Assembly (NCBI GenBank): GCA_027924645.1 | Contig: BSBN01001362.1 | Location: forward strand, 434,001 to 498,000 | DNA from: Cunninghamia lanceolata | Taxonomy: Eukaryota > Streptophyta > Pinopsida > Cupressales > Cupressaceae | DNA: 64,000 nt | Direction: 5' to 3' | Part shown: positions 33,682-45,479 of the stretch, piece after piece | Layout: every line of letters starts with the position of its first letter | Position numbering within the stretch: the first letter of the stretch is position 1 | The notes under the pieces: generated by a model | Seen by the model: only the letters and a program-made list of their open reading frames with translations | What the model was told of the DNA's origin: nothing | Databases searched by the model: none | Made by a program: the position numbers and the translations under genes

Positions 33682-34838
33682 TTCCTGACGGAAGATTGGG
33701 AGTAGTTGTTCAATTAGCCTTTGGGGCTTTTTCTATGCTTTCTGTTGTTTGTCTGTTGTCGGTCTACTATCGGTCCTCTGTGTTTTGGTCTGTGGTTGTT
33801 TGGATGTTTCTTTTTGCCTGGGTCTGTATCTCCTTTATGGAACTTTGGTGCACCTTTATGGCTAATGTGTAATGGGATTGACACCCTTTTATCCTGCTTA
33901 CTTTATCAAAAACAAATTGAAAGACTTATGCATACAAAATATTAAAAAAATGTAGTAATAGAAGTTGTTACAAATTAAATATAGTTTATATAATACTATT
34001 TATTTGAATAATTTTAAATTAAATTGGTGAAAATTAGATATTTCAAAGAGGCGTTACTTTAATTTTTAGAAAAAATAAGTAGGTGTCATTCCACCCAAAC
34101 TAATTTTGAGAAAAATTAATAGTTTTCATCAAACCTTATATATGTAAGAGTTAATGAAGAACCCTATAGGATCCAAGGATCACCTACAACCAAAAAAACC
34201 TTCCACATGAAAGAAGCAATGGAAATGTTATGAATTCAAAGAATTGAAAAGATGCATATAAAAATGGTACAATATACAATGAAGAAACCTAGACTCAGAT
34301 CATGACAAGTGTTTTAATCCTATGACATGAGACACAAATATTAAATGACCCAAGTAAGCTTAATTATGTAATTGTGAATAGGACCTAATAGGAAACCAGT
34401 TAGGTAATATAACTTGTTCACACCAATATCCCCCTTTAAGTACAACTTAGGGAGAATGAGAAAACATGCAAAGATGCAAGGATTGGTCCCAATAATGAGA
34501 CCATGTTAGGTACCCATGTATAATAAAATCTCTCATAAATAGAGTAAAGGAGAAAAACCTATAGGAAAACCCCCCTCTCCAAAAGAAAAAGGATGAAAGA
34601 AAACATGTACAACTAAAGGAAGGAAAGAAAAGTCAACATGACCCCCTAAGGACTACTTTTGTCACTAATGTACAATCAATGTCCCCCCATAAGAGACAAG
34701 AAGAGAGACTATGCCGTCCCCCACATTGTATAATCTCCTTAAGTGATGGTAGAAGCTTAACAAAGGATGATGAAGATCCAAGAATGTTGAACAACATTCC
34801 TCCCCTTGGGAAGAAACAAAACCAAGTATAGATGTAGT
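33682..34838. other. Non-coding stretch before COP-B
   Basis: Plus ORF 33721-33945 is low in information (Leu/Phe/Cys) and not supported. From about 34400 the sequence is rich in purine runs with CCCCC blocks (for example ATATCCCCCTTT, AACCCCCCTCTCC), resembling retroelement leader or LTR remnants, but no partner is visible. Confidence 0.4.
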
Positions 34839-36372
34839 TGTTGCAAGTATGTGTTAACCGATGTTATCATTGATGTCAACATATTTGTGTTGTCATTGGT
34901 GTCAACTGTGCTTTTGTTTTGATGATTGTTTGTGATGAGTCAATTACCTTGTATTGTCCTATATAAGTGCTAAAGATGAGAAGAAGATATTCCTGATACT
35001 GAGTTTCCAATTGCTTTTGAGAAAATTTGCTCTCCAAGTGGAAACAATGTGCTGCAAAGTATTTTGGCTTGTAGAATAATTTTCTAAGTTTTACTTTGCA
35101 TTTCCTCAGTATTGAAGACTAGAATATGAGATTTGGATATGTTTTAGAGAAGTTTTTGAAGATGCTAAAACCAAAATTTGGTGGTCTAGATCGCTGTGCA
35201 GAAGAAGTTCCATTCACCAGTGTGAAGATTGTGCTTGACAGAGTTTGTAGTGTGACAGAAAGAAAGTATTTTTCTCCACATTCCTCTATAGTATGTTCTT
35301 TGGTCTTGTGGTTCTAGAATTAATCTTACAAGGTCCTTACCTTTCTTCATTCCAAAGTTTTTGTGATTTGGTGCTCTGGAAAGCAATTTTTTGATTAGCA
35401 GAGTTTGACAGTGTCTAATTGAGAGCAGTATGTGATCCATCTTCAAGAAAAGTAAGTTGAGATCTATTGCGGTTGGATTTGATGGTTTCCAAATGATTCT
35501 ATGGTGTTTGTAGATGTCCCCTAAATGTATTGAAGGCATGTGTCTGATCCGCAAGTTGTAATGAAGCTCTTGGAAGCATGTGACCTAGTGATTCTTGATG
35601 TTGTATACTTGTTCTAGCTGACTTGGTAATCACAATTGTTGCGGAGATGATTCATGGATTGTAGAAGCATGTCCAAGCATGTGAATTAGATGTATTTGGG
35701 TTTGAGCTAAGTTGTGATGTGTTCATTCTTCATTCTTTTCCTCCACAATTTTATTTAGGTCTAGTCCTATTTTGAAATTTTCTATGTATGCTGACCTTGG
35801 AGAAAGTTCCAATGGTTGAAGATTGTAATATTGACCTTGATGTACAATCCAAGGTTGATGATAGGTATAAATACATGTAATGTAGTCATGAAAGAGCATG
35901 AGAGAAAAGATGCAAAGATAAAGTGTGAAAGTGAAAAGGCAAAGCATGAGAGAGATATTGCGCTTCAATGGAACTGAACTCAAGCATGTTGTAGATGCTA
36001 CTATATTAGTTCAACCTTTGGCAGTGAGCCACCCACCGATAGTGAGCCATTCATTGGCAATGAGCCATCCTATTAGGCAGTGAGCCATCTTGGTAGTGAG
36101 CCTCTTTGATATTCAGTATTGTTACTACATTATATTGTGAGATAACACTCACCGCGGTTTTTCCCTTTCTAAGGGTTTTCCATGTAAAAATATGGTGTTC
36201 ATGTGTGAATGGTGTTGATGTGCTTAAGTTTTGTTTCTTCTTTTCATGTTTATTCTTCATATCAAATTAAGTGGTTAAAGCAAGTTAATGTGATTGTGAA
36301 ATTGATCAATTATGGTTAAAGTTTTGATACAACTAATTCACCCCCCCTCTCAGTTGTGTTGTGCCTTCAACA
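34839..36372 (+). repeat. 5' LTR of COP-B
   Basis: The 1534-bp LTR starts TGTTGCAAGTATG and ends CCTTCAACA, before the primer site. It is related to the COP-A LTRs over most of its length. A consensus TATA box (TATAAATA) lies at 35866-35873, placing the start of transcription near 35900. A GGCAGTGAGCC cluster spans about 36018-36100. The partner 3' LTR is absent. Confidence 0.9.
35866..35873 (+). promoter_or_regulatory. TATA box of the COP-B LTR
   Basis: GGTATAAATACATG lies about 500 bp before the LTR end. The same position in both COP-A LTRs reads GGTACAAATG. This is consistent with a U3 promoter in COP-B and a lost one in COP-A. Confidence 0.6.
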
Positions 36373-36374
36373 AT

Positions 36375-36386
36375 TGGTATCAGAGC
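36375..36386 (+). other. Primer binding site of COP-B
   Basis: TGGTATCAGAGC, a perfect 12-base match to the plant iMet-tRNA site, lies two bases after the LTR. Confidence 0.92.
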
Positions 36387-36431
36387 TAGGTTACTTGAAA
36401 TAAAATTCTAACATCTTGGGGTAGATCTGAG

Positions 36432-37260
36432 ATGGCACACAAAAAGGACACACCGCAGTTTGATGGATCTGACTACGCATACTAGAAGGTACGCATGGAA
36501 AGTTATCTTATTTCTATAGGTTATAGTGTTTGGATGATATTCAAAAAGAAATATGAAATACCTAAAGATGGTCCAAAGACTAAAGAAGAAATCAAGGAGT
36601 TTGAGTTGAATCACAAAGCTAAAAATGCTTTATTGAATGCTTTATCAAATGTTGAAATGGAAAAAGTTGCGGATCTTGCAACTGCTCATGAAATTTGGGA
36701 ACAATTGAAGAATGTTTATGAAGGTGATGCATCTGTTAGGAAGGCTAAGTTTTAGAATTTAAAGAATACATATGAAACCATGCGAATGTCGGAAGATGAT
36801 AACATAACAAATTACATACAGAGGATTGATGAAGTTGTCAGTAGCATTAAGGCCCTTGGTTGAAAGTTAGAAGATGAAGATGTTATTGACAAAATACTCA
36901 GAACCCTTCCAAAGTCCTGTAGTCACAAGGCATCTTCAAGAAAACTTACAAAGGATCAATTGCTTGGTAAACTAACTGCCTTTGAAATAAGGGAATTTGG
37001 TACTACTGATGGTCCTGTGAAAACTCAGACTGCTTTTAAGGACAAGGAAGAAAAGACTTCTAGAGCAGAGAAGTATGCTATGGAATTAGATGAAGAAGAT
37101 TTTGCAGAACTTGAGGCAAAGTTTGCAATAAAAATAAAAAGAGGTAGCAAAGGAAAGTTCAAAGGTAAGTTACCCTTCAAATGTTTCAATTATGGAAAAA
37201 TTGGTCACTGTGCTTGAAGATGTCCTGACAAAGCCTTAAAATTCAATTAAAGTAAAGGAA
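36432..37260 (+). pseudogene. gag: Gag of COP-B (broken)
   Basis: It starts MAHKKDTPQFDGSDYAY, followed by a TAG where COP-A has Trp (YAYWKV). The fold continues with ESYLISIGYSVWMIFKKKYE and ALSNVEMEKVADLATAHEIW. Stops at about 36753 and 36862, a deletion near 36937, and a TGA in the knuckle follow. The knuckle reads CFNYGKIGHCA-stop-RC: the second Cys has become Tyr, so zinc binding is lost. About three quarters of residues match COP-A by eye, so the two are members of one family. Confidence 0.88.
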
Positions 37261-38760
37261 AGATGGTAAGAAAGAGTTACTAGGTTAGAGATGATGATGG
37301 TGTAACTGATGATGATAGTTCTGATGATGGCAATGGTAGTGAATGCTTGTTTATTGCACCTAGAGAAGAACATTTTTCTGCTAACCTTGCTAGCTGTGTG
37401 AAGGATAGAAGTCCAGGAGAGTTGTCTACATTTCATGCTGAAAAGGAAGATGAATGGATCATTAACAATGGATTTTCAAATCACATGATTGGAGACAAAA
37501 GTAAGTTTGTCAAAGTTAGAAAAGTATGATGGAGGACTGGTAAGATTTGGAGACGATGTAGCTAGTAAGATTTGTGGAAAAGGATTAATTATTTTGATGG
37601 CAAGCATAATATAGATGGTGTTCTTTATGTCAAGGGCTTGAAGCATAACCTTATAAGTGTTGGACAAATGTGCACCAAAGTATATAATCTTGTGTTTAAG
37701 GACAAAGAATGTGAGATAAGAAAAAGCTTCGGAACTATAATTGTTGTTGGTAAAAAGACTCGTGGCAATGTCTATCACTTGAAAGGTACTGACAACTGTT
37801 GTTTGTTGGCTAAGATAGATGAAAGTTGGTTATGGCATAGGAGAATGGGTTACATCAACTTTGATAATCTGGTGAGAATAAGTACTACTTAGATTGTAAG
37901 AGATCTACCTAAATTTTTAAGCCGACCAATGTTACATGTAAAGATTTCCAATTAGGAAAGATGACAAAGACCACCTTCAAAAGCAAAGAACAATTCTCTA
38001 CCAGTCTGCTGGAGTTGGTGCATACAAACCTTTGTGGTCCTACAAGAGTAAGAAGTCTGCAAGGTGACAGGTATTTCATGCTTCTTATTGGTGATTATTC
38101 AAGAATGATTTGGGTTACTTTCCTTAGAGAAAAATTAGAATCCCTAGACAAGTTCAAAAATTTCAAAGCTATGGTTGAAAATGAATTGGATCTAAAAATC
38201 AAGTGCTTAAGGTCTGATAAAGGAGGTGAATTTACTTCAAATGAGTTTAATTCTTTCTATGAAGAACATGGAATAAAGAGACATCTATCTACCCCTAGAC
38301 TCCTCAGCAAAATGGAGTGGTTGAAAGGAAGAATAGAATTGTTCAAGAAGCTGCAAGAACAATGATCAAGGAAGCATACCTACCAGAAGTATACTTGAAA
38401 GAAGTAATACGCAGTGTTGTTTATATTCAGAACAGAGTGTAGGTTAGAGCAAAAGAGACCAATACACCTTATGAACTGTGGTATGGTAAGACTCCTACGG
38501 TCAAATATTTTAAATTTTTTGGAAGCAAATGTTATATTAGAAGAGATGAAGAATTAGTGAAATTTGATGCTAGATGTGATAAAGGCATATTCCTATGTTA
38601 CTCAACCAAGAGCAAGGCTTACCGGTGCTATAACAAAAGACTAAAAAAGATCATAGAAAGTGCAAATGTGAAGGTAGATGAAGATCTTCAATTGGATGGA
38701 TATGAATCAGATGAACATGTTATCACAAAGAAGGTAGAAAAAGGCAAAGAAAAGGAAGTT
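37261..38760 (+). pseudogene. pro-int: Protease and integrase of COP-B (broken)
   Basis: The protease site reads WIINNGFSNHMI: both Asp and Ser of the DSG triplet are Asn, so it cannot work. Pre-integrase follows at 37572 (VLYVKGLKHNLISVGQM, WLWHRRMGYINFDNL). Integrase pieces include SLLELVHTNLCGPTRVRSLQ (first Asp changed to Asn), LIGDYSRMIWVTFLR and LRSDKGGEFTSNEF (second Asp kept), then NGVVERKNRI with the Glu in a shifted frame. The C-terminal end (KFDARCDKGIFLCYSTK) reaches 38763. Multiple shifts lie between. Confidence 0.88.
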
Positions 38761-39900
38761 TAGACCTAAATACAAGTTGTTCCTAAAGAAGAATAAATTC
38801 AAGAAAATGCTCCTGAAAGAATTCCAAAGACTCCCAAGTATGTGCAAAGAGATCATTCTAAAGATCAGATTATAGGTGATAAAAAGGAAAGGTGTATTGA
38901 CAAGAAGAAGAGCTACAAAAGAACAAGTAAATCTCTATTTACTTTCAAAGGTGGAACCTAAGACAGTAAATTAAGCTTTCAACAATGAACATTGGGTCAA
39001 GGCAATGGAAGAAGAATTAATGTAGATTGAGAAGAACAAGACTTGGGAACTTGTCCCTAGACCTGTAAACAAGAATGTGATTGGAACAAAGTGGGTTTTC
39101 TGGAACAAACTGAATGAGGTTGGAGAAGTTGTGAGAAATAAATCAAGACTTGTGTGAAAAGGCTACTCACAAGTGGAAGGGATAGACTATGAGGAGACTT
39201 TTGCTCTGGTGGCTAGATTGGAAGCAATCAGACTATGTTTGGCTTTTGTTGCACACAAATATTTCAAGGTGTATCAAATGGATGTGAAATCTACCTTTCT
39301 GAATGGTGAGTTAGAAGAAGAGGTATACATAGAGAAACCAGATGGATTCTAGTTATTAGATCAACCAGATATGATGTGCAAGTTGAAGAAGGCTCTTTAT
39401 GGATTAAAGCAAGCTCCCAAAGCTTGGTATGCAAGACTAAATAAGTATCTATTGCAGCAAGGTTTCAGTAAAGGGTCTGCAGATAGCAATTTGTATATCA
39501 AGGCAAGAAAAGATCAAATCTTGATTGTTGAAGTCTATGTGGATGATATTATATTTGGTGGAAATCAAGGAATGTGTAAGAATTTTGCAGATGAGATGCA
39601 TAAGGAGTTTGAGATATCCATGTGTGGTGAGATGAATTTCTTCCTTGGATTGCAAATCAATTAGACAGACAAAGGTATCTTCATTTCTCAATCAAAGTAT
39701 CTTAGAGAGTTATTAAAGAAGTTTGGAATGGAAGACTCTAAACTAGTGAGCACTCCTATGATTACTGGATGTAAGTTGAGAAAAAATGATGAATCTCCTA
39801 AGGCTGATCAGAGAAAGTATAGGTCAATGATTGGAGGAGTGTTTTATCTGACTGCCACCAGATTGGATATCATGCATGCAGTTTGTCTTGTGGCTAGATT
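38761..39900 (+). pseudogene. rt: Reverse transcriptase of COP-B (broken)
   Basis: In pieces: [53 protein letters not shown], then a TAG where the family has Gln near 39350, and [17 protein letters not shown] from 39371. The catalytic box VYVDDIIFGGN at about 39532 is intact. A TAG at 39662-39664 replaces the Gln of NQT in COP-A. MEDSKLVSTPMITGC is the thumb. Confidence 0.9.
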
Positions 39901-40446
39901 TCAATCAGATTCCAAAGAATCACATGTTGTGGAAGTGAAAAGCATTTTTACGTACTTGAAAGGTACTCTAGATCATGGTCTATGGTATCCAAAGAATAAT
40001 GACTTCTCCCTAAGTGCCTATACAGATGCAGACTAGGCAGGTTGTATTGATGAAAGCAAAAGCACAAGTGGAGGTGTATTCTTCCTTGGAGATAGGGCAG
40101 TGTCCTGGCATAGCAAGAAACAAGAATCAGACTCCTTGTCTACTACAGAGGCAGAATATATTTTTACAGTAAGATGTTGTACTCAAGTGTTGTGGATGAA
40201 ACAAAACTTGAAGGATATCAAAGTTGAATAAGAGGAGCCAATCCCTATTCTTTGTGATAACACAAGTGCCATAAACATTTCAAACAATCCAGTGATGCAT
40301 TCAAAGACAAAACAAATTTCAATTATCACTTTTTGAGAGAGAAAGTTTTAGAGAATGTAGTGAAGCTTGAGTATGTGCCTACAAAGGATCAAGTTGCTGA
40401 TATATTCACCAAGGCTCTTCCAAAGGACACTTTTGAGTATCTATTA
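39901..40446 (+). pseudogene. rnh: RNase H of COP-B, truncated at a junction
   Basis: AYTDAD-stop-AGCIDESKSTSGG (Trp codon changed to TAG) and VSWHSKKQESDSLSTTEAEY carry the first Asp and the Glu. LCDNTSAINISNN and QVADIFTKALPKDTFEYL bring it almost to the COP-A end. After GAGTATCTA near 40446 the sequence switches to a different Copia RT (COP-C), so the 3' untranslated region, polypurine tract and 3' LTR are missing. Confidence 0.88.
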
Positions 40447-41519
40447 TAAGATGGGCAATGATTGTTTCCTTGTTATCACATTATATGTTGATGATATTTT
40501 GTTTTCAGTAATGGTGAGGATATGATTTTTGAATTCAAGTCTCAGTTTTCAACACAATTTGAGATGAAATACTTAGGGGCTGATAGGTTCATCCTAGGGA
40601 TGAAGACCAAAAGAGATAGAGATAATAGAAACCTTTGGTTGGGCCAAAGATAGTATATGAACTTGGTGTTGGAGATATTTAGCATGACAATTTGTAGATC
40701 ATTGTGTGTTCCTATTTTGGTTCAGACTAAGTTACTAGTTGAGCAGTGTCTGACTTCTCCTAGTGAGATGGAGGATATGGCATGAGTACTGATGCTAGTA
40801 TCATTGGGATCTTAATGTATGCTATGATCTGTACTAGACTAGACATCTCCCAAGAAGTGTGAGTCCTTAGCCATTTCATGGATAATCCCACGTGAGTACA
40901 TTGGGATGTAGTGAAGAAGGCTTTCAAATATTTACAAGGTACCTCTAAGTACTCCATTTGTTATCATGGTATTTCTATAGGGGACTAGAACTCAGTTTGT
41001 ATTTGTGGATTTAGATTGGGTAGGGGATGTTGATAGTGGGAGATCCACTAGAGGATAAATTTACACTACATTTGGTGGTACTATCCATTATATGAGTAAG
41101 CAATGGGATGTGGTCACTTTATCCACTATAGAAGTAGAGTACATGGCAATTACTACTCATGATTGTAAGGAAGCCATCTAGCTTAAGTGATTGTGTTTAG
41201 ATTTGGAGCTAAATCCAAGAGCTATTATAGTTCTATGTGATAGTCAAAATGCAATATGTCTGGCAAAGAACTTAACCTTTCATGCAAGGATGAAGCATAT
41301 TGATGTCTAGTACCATTTTTGTGACATGGTAGAAGATGGGAGGGTGATATTCGAGAAGATTGATACTTTGATGAATGTTGTAGATTCTTTGATGAATCTC
41401 ATGAGCACAAAGAAGTTCAAGTGGTGCAGTGAGTCTATGGGCCTCAGGTGCCCTAGTAGTTAGATTTCATTATTGGTGTTTCCCTTTTTCTCTTGCAAGG
41501 TGTTTGACAAGTGGGAGAA
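40447..41519 (+). pseudogene. rt-rnh: RT end and RNase H of COP-C (Copia fragment)
   Basis: It begins within RT at GNDCFLVITLYVDDILF; YVDD is intact, with a one-base shift just after it, then DMIFEFKSQFSTQFEMKYLG and FILGMKTKRDRDNRNLWLGQ. RNase H follows with FVDLDWVGDVDSGRSTRG (Asp), STIEVEYMAITTHDCKEAI (Glu) and LCDSQNAICLAKN (Asp), then HARMKHIDV-stop-YHF. The protein is only distantly related to COP-A and COP-B. The RT N-terminus, integrase and gag are absent. PPT-like AAGTGGGAGAAT ends it at 41509-41520. Confidence 0.85.
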
Positions 41520-42340
41520 TATTGGGAAAAGGTATCTCAACCTTGCATTCCTAATGTTGATATTTATTAATTTATTTGAATTTACTATTTAATCTTTAGC
41601 GATTTTGTCCTCACATGAGGAAGTTGGTGTACCACATTGAGGTGGCACTCTTGGCCCTGTGTTAGCATCTTGGAAGGTGTGTAAGAGAATCTTGAGTCAT
41701 CATGACAGGAGTTACTTATGATATATTCTTATGGTATGTAAGAGCTTGTAAGAGAGAGCTTATATTAGAATCTTGACCGACATTATGATACATTTGGAGA
41801 CATTCCATGGAGCATCTTTCAATGGGTTGAATAAAGATAAATTGGGGTGCCCAAGTTTGGGTGGTCAAATATGACATATGACATATAAGGAATATGTTAA
41901 ATATAGCCAAGAGGACTAAGACCAAAGAAGGGTTTTGGAATTTGGACCTATTCTTTTAGGCACCATACCTCTTGTGCTCTTGCAAAAACTTTTCCTAAAC
42001 CATTCATGGTTTCCATCTTGAGCTTCTCCTATTTTTTGGTGCTTAGAGATGGTGTTGTATATGGTTGTTTTGTAGGTATCATTACATTACTAAAATTAAT
42101 CCAAAATTATATGTTGGTGATTCTACTATAAGAGGCATAGCCTCTTGATTGTATTGTACTTGTGGTTGTTTCTAAATAATACATGTGGTGCTTTTGGAGT
42201 GTGGGGTTTTTCTCACAAAAGGGTTTTCCCCATGCAAACCCTCATGTTATGGTATATTATTTTATGTTTGATATGTGTTTCTCTTTCTTTTAATTGTAAA
42301 GATCATAAATTTTCACAAAATTCTCCTCTAAGGTTAGTGT
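41520..42340 (+). repeat. 3' LTR of COP-C (3' end uncertain)
   Basis: The LTR begins at TATTGGGAAAAGG directly after the polypurine tract (expected TG, here TA). The part near 42190-42240 (GTGTGGGGTTTTTCTCACAA, then GGGTTTTCCCCATG) is typical of R-U5 in this type of LTR. The end is uncertain, because from about 42340 the sequence reads as the beginning of another LTR on the other strand. Confidence 0.7.
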
Positions 42341-42471
42341 AGGAAGCATTTCAACTTACCTTTCTTCCTTTCACACAACTCCTAATAGGCATCTACATAC
42401 CAATTCCAAGAGAGTTGGAGACATGGACATTATGCATTAGGATTGTAATTTGATATCATGATTTCCTAACA
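42341..42471 (-). repeat. 3' LTR start of COP-D, truncated
   Basis: On the minus strand a polypurine tract AAGTGGGAGAAT is followed at 42471 by TGTTAGGAAATCATG, an LTR start. About 130 bp remain before the junction with the COP-C LTR. The start and tract mirror those of COP-C, so the two 3' LTRs meet head to head. Confidence 0.65.
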
Positions 42472-44333
42472 TTCTCCCACTTGATATTTACATTGCAATT
42501 AAATAAATAAGAAACATATAATGAATCAAGTACATGATGCAAGGCCCATGGCCTTTATACACCAAAAGTACTTATTCATGCTCATTGGTTTTGTAAGTGA
42601 ATTTGTTGTTGCAAGTATGAGGTGAACCAGTGTTGTCATTGATGTCAACTTACTCATATTGCATTAGTAAGAAGGTTTGGATGAGTTGTGTGCTGTTGTT
42701 ATTGAGGACATCAATTTCCATCCAGAACAGTGAAGAATAGTGATGAGAAGAAGGCAAATGTACTGTATAGGTTACGAACCAGAGGATGCGGATTAAAGGG
42801 TTTGTAGATATGAGTCTTGAGATGCTTTAGCTAAGATTTCAGAGGTCTGCATGAAGATCTGAAGAAGTTGTGGCTGTCTATGTGGAACTAGTTCCGGCAA
42901 GTGTTCAGAGCTGACAGAGGATCACAGAAAGGTCCGGTGAGGTCCAGAATTGTATTATCCTAATCTACAGATTGGAAGGAGTGTTTGGGATGTCCTTGTG
43001 ATGTGTCATCTCAAGTTGTGTATGATTTTGAGGTTTGGAAGTACCTTTTGCATTGTGACAGTGGTGACAGACTGTGTTCTTGAAGTATCGGATGATGAAG
43101 AGAAGAATTCTGGTAAGCTGATGAAATGCGGATGTTTTTGATGATTCAGGGAAGGTTATGATGATCATTGGATCATATCTAGTTCGTGTTGGCGGTCCGC
43201 ATTGAAGTTAGAGTTGGATTTGATGTTATGGCTACCAGTTGTTGGTGTTCTTCCTGTAACAGGCCGACCAGATGTTCTACACGCCTTGCGAATGTTATTG
43301 TGATGTTTGCCGACTTAGATGATTGTTCCTAAGTTGATGTCTTGTATAAATAAGTGTTTGAGAATTCATTTTGAGGTGTGGATGGTGTAGATGAGGGTGG
43401 CATAGTGAAGAGAAGTGTGAAAGGCAGATCAAGGGTTTGGGGCTTAAATGGAACTGATCCGGACATAGTAGAGATGTCATTCTCCAGTTCAAGATTGTGA
43501 TTCTTATCACTTTGTAGACAGTGTGTCTCCTTGTAGGCAGTGTGCCTCTTTGTGAGTAGTGTGCTCAGGTAGTGAGCCCTAATTGGCATGTGCCATTCAT
43601 TTTTCTTTTTCTTCTAACAGAGAATAATCCTTGGGTTAATCACCCCATGGTTTTTCCCTTAACTGGGTTTTCCACGTCAAAATCTTGGTGTTCAATGTGT
43701 TGATGTTTATCTGCTCTTGTGTTTATGCATTTTTCTTTCATGGATGGTTAATTGATATGCTGTTAACTAACTAAGAGGAATCAAGTGTTTGAAGTAATAG
43801 CCAGTTTTCATACAACTGAATCACCCCCCCTCTCAGTTGTATGCCCTAGATCCAACATTTGTAACATTGAAAGTGTCAACATTTTGAATTGTGACCTTAC
43901 CACTGTCCACCATATTGTGAGAAAAATGATACTACACATCAATGTTCTTGGTACAAACATGGTACATGGGATTCCTAGCCAAACAAATAACACTATGACT
44001 ATCACATCTGATCTTAACCACCTTGCAATCAAAACCAACTCTTGAACATAGTCTTTGTGACAATACTCTCACTTTATTGGCATTTTTAGTAGATATATAC
44101 TCTAATTCAATATTGGACAATGCAATTTTAGGTTGTCTCTTACTCATCCAATTGATAACACTACCAAACAAAGATAACACATAGCCACTAGTGGACCTCA
44201 AACTATTCAAGTCACCTACCCAATCTAAATCAAAAAAGTCATGTATGTCTAATAACTTGCACATCATTAGAACCATGATAACATAAGCAATAATTAAAAT
44301 TTCCTCAAAAATATATAAATTCCCTCTTAACAT
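42472..44333 (-). pseudogene. rnh: RNase H and 3' end of COP-D (minus Copia)
   Basis: Minus-strand frame 44333-43932: FFDLDWVGDLNSLRSTSGYV (Asp), SNIELEYISTKNANK (Glu), IRCDSHSVICLARN (Asp) and TKNIDV-stop-YHF. The C-terminus continues as MVDSGKVTIQNVDTFNVTN up to the solo LTR and resumes at 42601 with SLTKPMSMNKYFWCIKAMGL. The 3' untranslated stretch then reaches the polypurine tract at 42472-42484. Trp of the usual SW motif is kept (VINWMSKRQ). Confidence 0.87.
42607..43857 (+). repeat. Solo LTR inserted in COP-D
   Basis: The 1251-bp LTR starts TGTTGCAAGTATG and ends GATCCAACA, flanked by TTTGT at 42602-42606 and 43858-43862. Its start resembles the COP-A/B LTRs, and its later part (GGCAGTGTGCCTC, AGTGAGCCCTAATTGGCA, AATCACCCC) resembles the RLX-A LTRs. 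A TATA box (TATAAATA) lies at 43345-43352. Across it the COP-D RNase H reads on without a gap once the insert is left out. Confidence 0.95.
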
Positions 44334-45378
44334 AAGTTTAATGCTCTTTACTATGGTTAGACATAAGCCTACTAAGAACTCCCACTACTTGGTCATTATC
44401 TGGACTAATATATATACCATAACATATAAAAGGCTACCTACAACACTATCATACCACATTATACATATACTCTAAATCATCATCTAACTTAGGACACTAA
44501 TCCAATGAAATTTTACTTCATACAAGTATAGGAATATTCAATGATTTTTAATCATGCATAGCAACCTATTGCAAAATAATGTCATCATACTTACTCTAAT
44601 TGATCCAAATACTTCTATAAACTTCATCCTTGTTGATTTCCATTCCTGGGATTATTTTTTTTTACCTCTAAATCCTTAAACTCAAATGCACCAAAAAGTT
44701 GATCTTTAAGCTCCCTAATCACAGCCTTACTATTTCCAATAAACATGTCATCAATAGACAAGACAATAATTAGCAACTGATCATCAACAAATTTAACATG
44801 AACATGATGATTTTCTTCACTTCTAACAAAACCAAATTCAATTCAAAATCATATAACTTTTGATACCACATTTGAGGTGATTATTTCAATCCATACAATG
44901 ATCGTTTTAACATACAAACCATAGTTTTTCCCCTCTTACCATAAATTCATTAGGTTGTCGCATAAAAACTTCTTCTTTAGGATCCCCATGATAGAAAGCA
45001 AGAATATAATGGAAGATAATATAGAAATAGGAGATAAAATTTGACCAAACAAACCCCCTCAATCTAGGAGTAGCCCTTTGGCAATAGTCTAGCCTTGTAC
45101 CTCTCTAGCTTAACATTTGTTCTAAATTTTTTAAACACCCACTTGCAACCAATGGGCTTCCTTCCCTCTAGCAAGCTCACTAGATCCTGTGTGTCACATT
45201 TCTCAAGTGCCATTATCTCCTACATGGCCTTGTCCCAAGACTTGAATTCCTCTGAAGAGAAATCAACCTTGACAAATCTAGGTTCATCATTAGTAAAAGA
45301 TAAAGCAAATACATAATAAAAATTTGGTGGGCTATACCTATCAACTGTGTTTTGTTGTCTCATGGATCTTCTTGTTGG
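44334..45378 (-). pseudogene. rt: Reverse transcriptase of COP-D (broken)
   Basis: The start is near 45360: YSPPNFYYVFALSFTNDEPR, VKVDFSSEEFKSWDKAM-stop, DLVSLLEGRKPIGCKWVFKK and KLERYKARLLPKG. The catalytic box near 44735 reads VLSIDDMFIGNSK; Tyr-Val of YVDD is Ser-Ile while both Asp are kept. Many stops follow towards 44350. The frame upstream of 45378 is cut by the 2.8-kb insert. Confidence 0.82.
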
Positions 45379-45479
45379 TGCCTACCTAGGGTTAGGGTTT
45401 CGAGCTTGAAAATCCATTGGTCTTTTTATTTAAACCCTCAAAATTCTAAGTCCATCGGCCTTCACATTTTTATGCATGT

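Noticed and set aside
45389..45403. Interstitial telomere repeat
   Set aside because: TAGGGTTAGGGTTT is only about two units; it is too short to call telomeric and may be a telo-box word.
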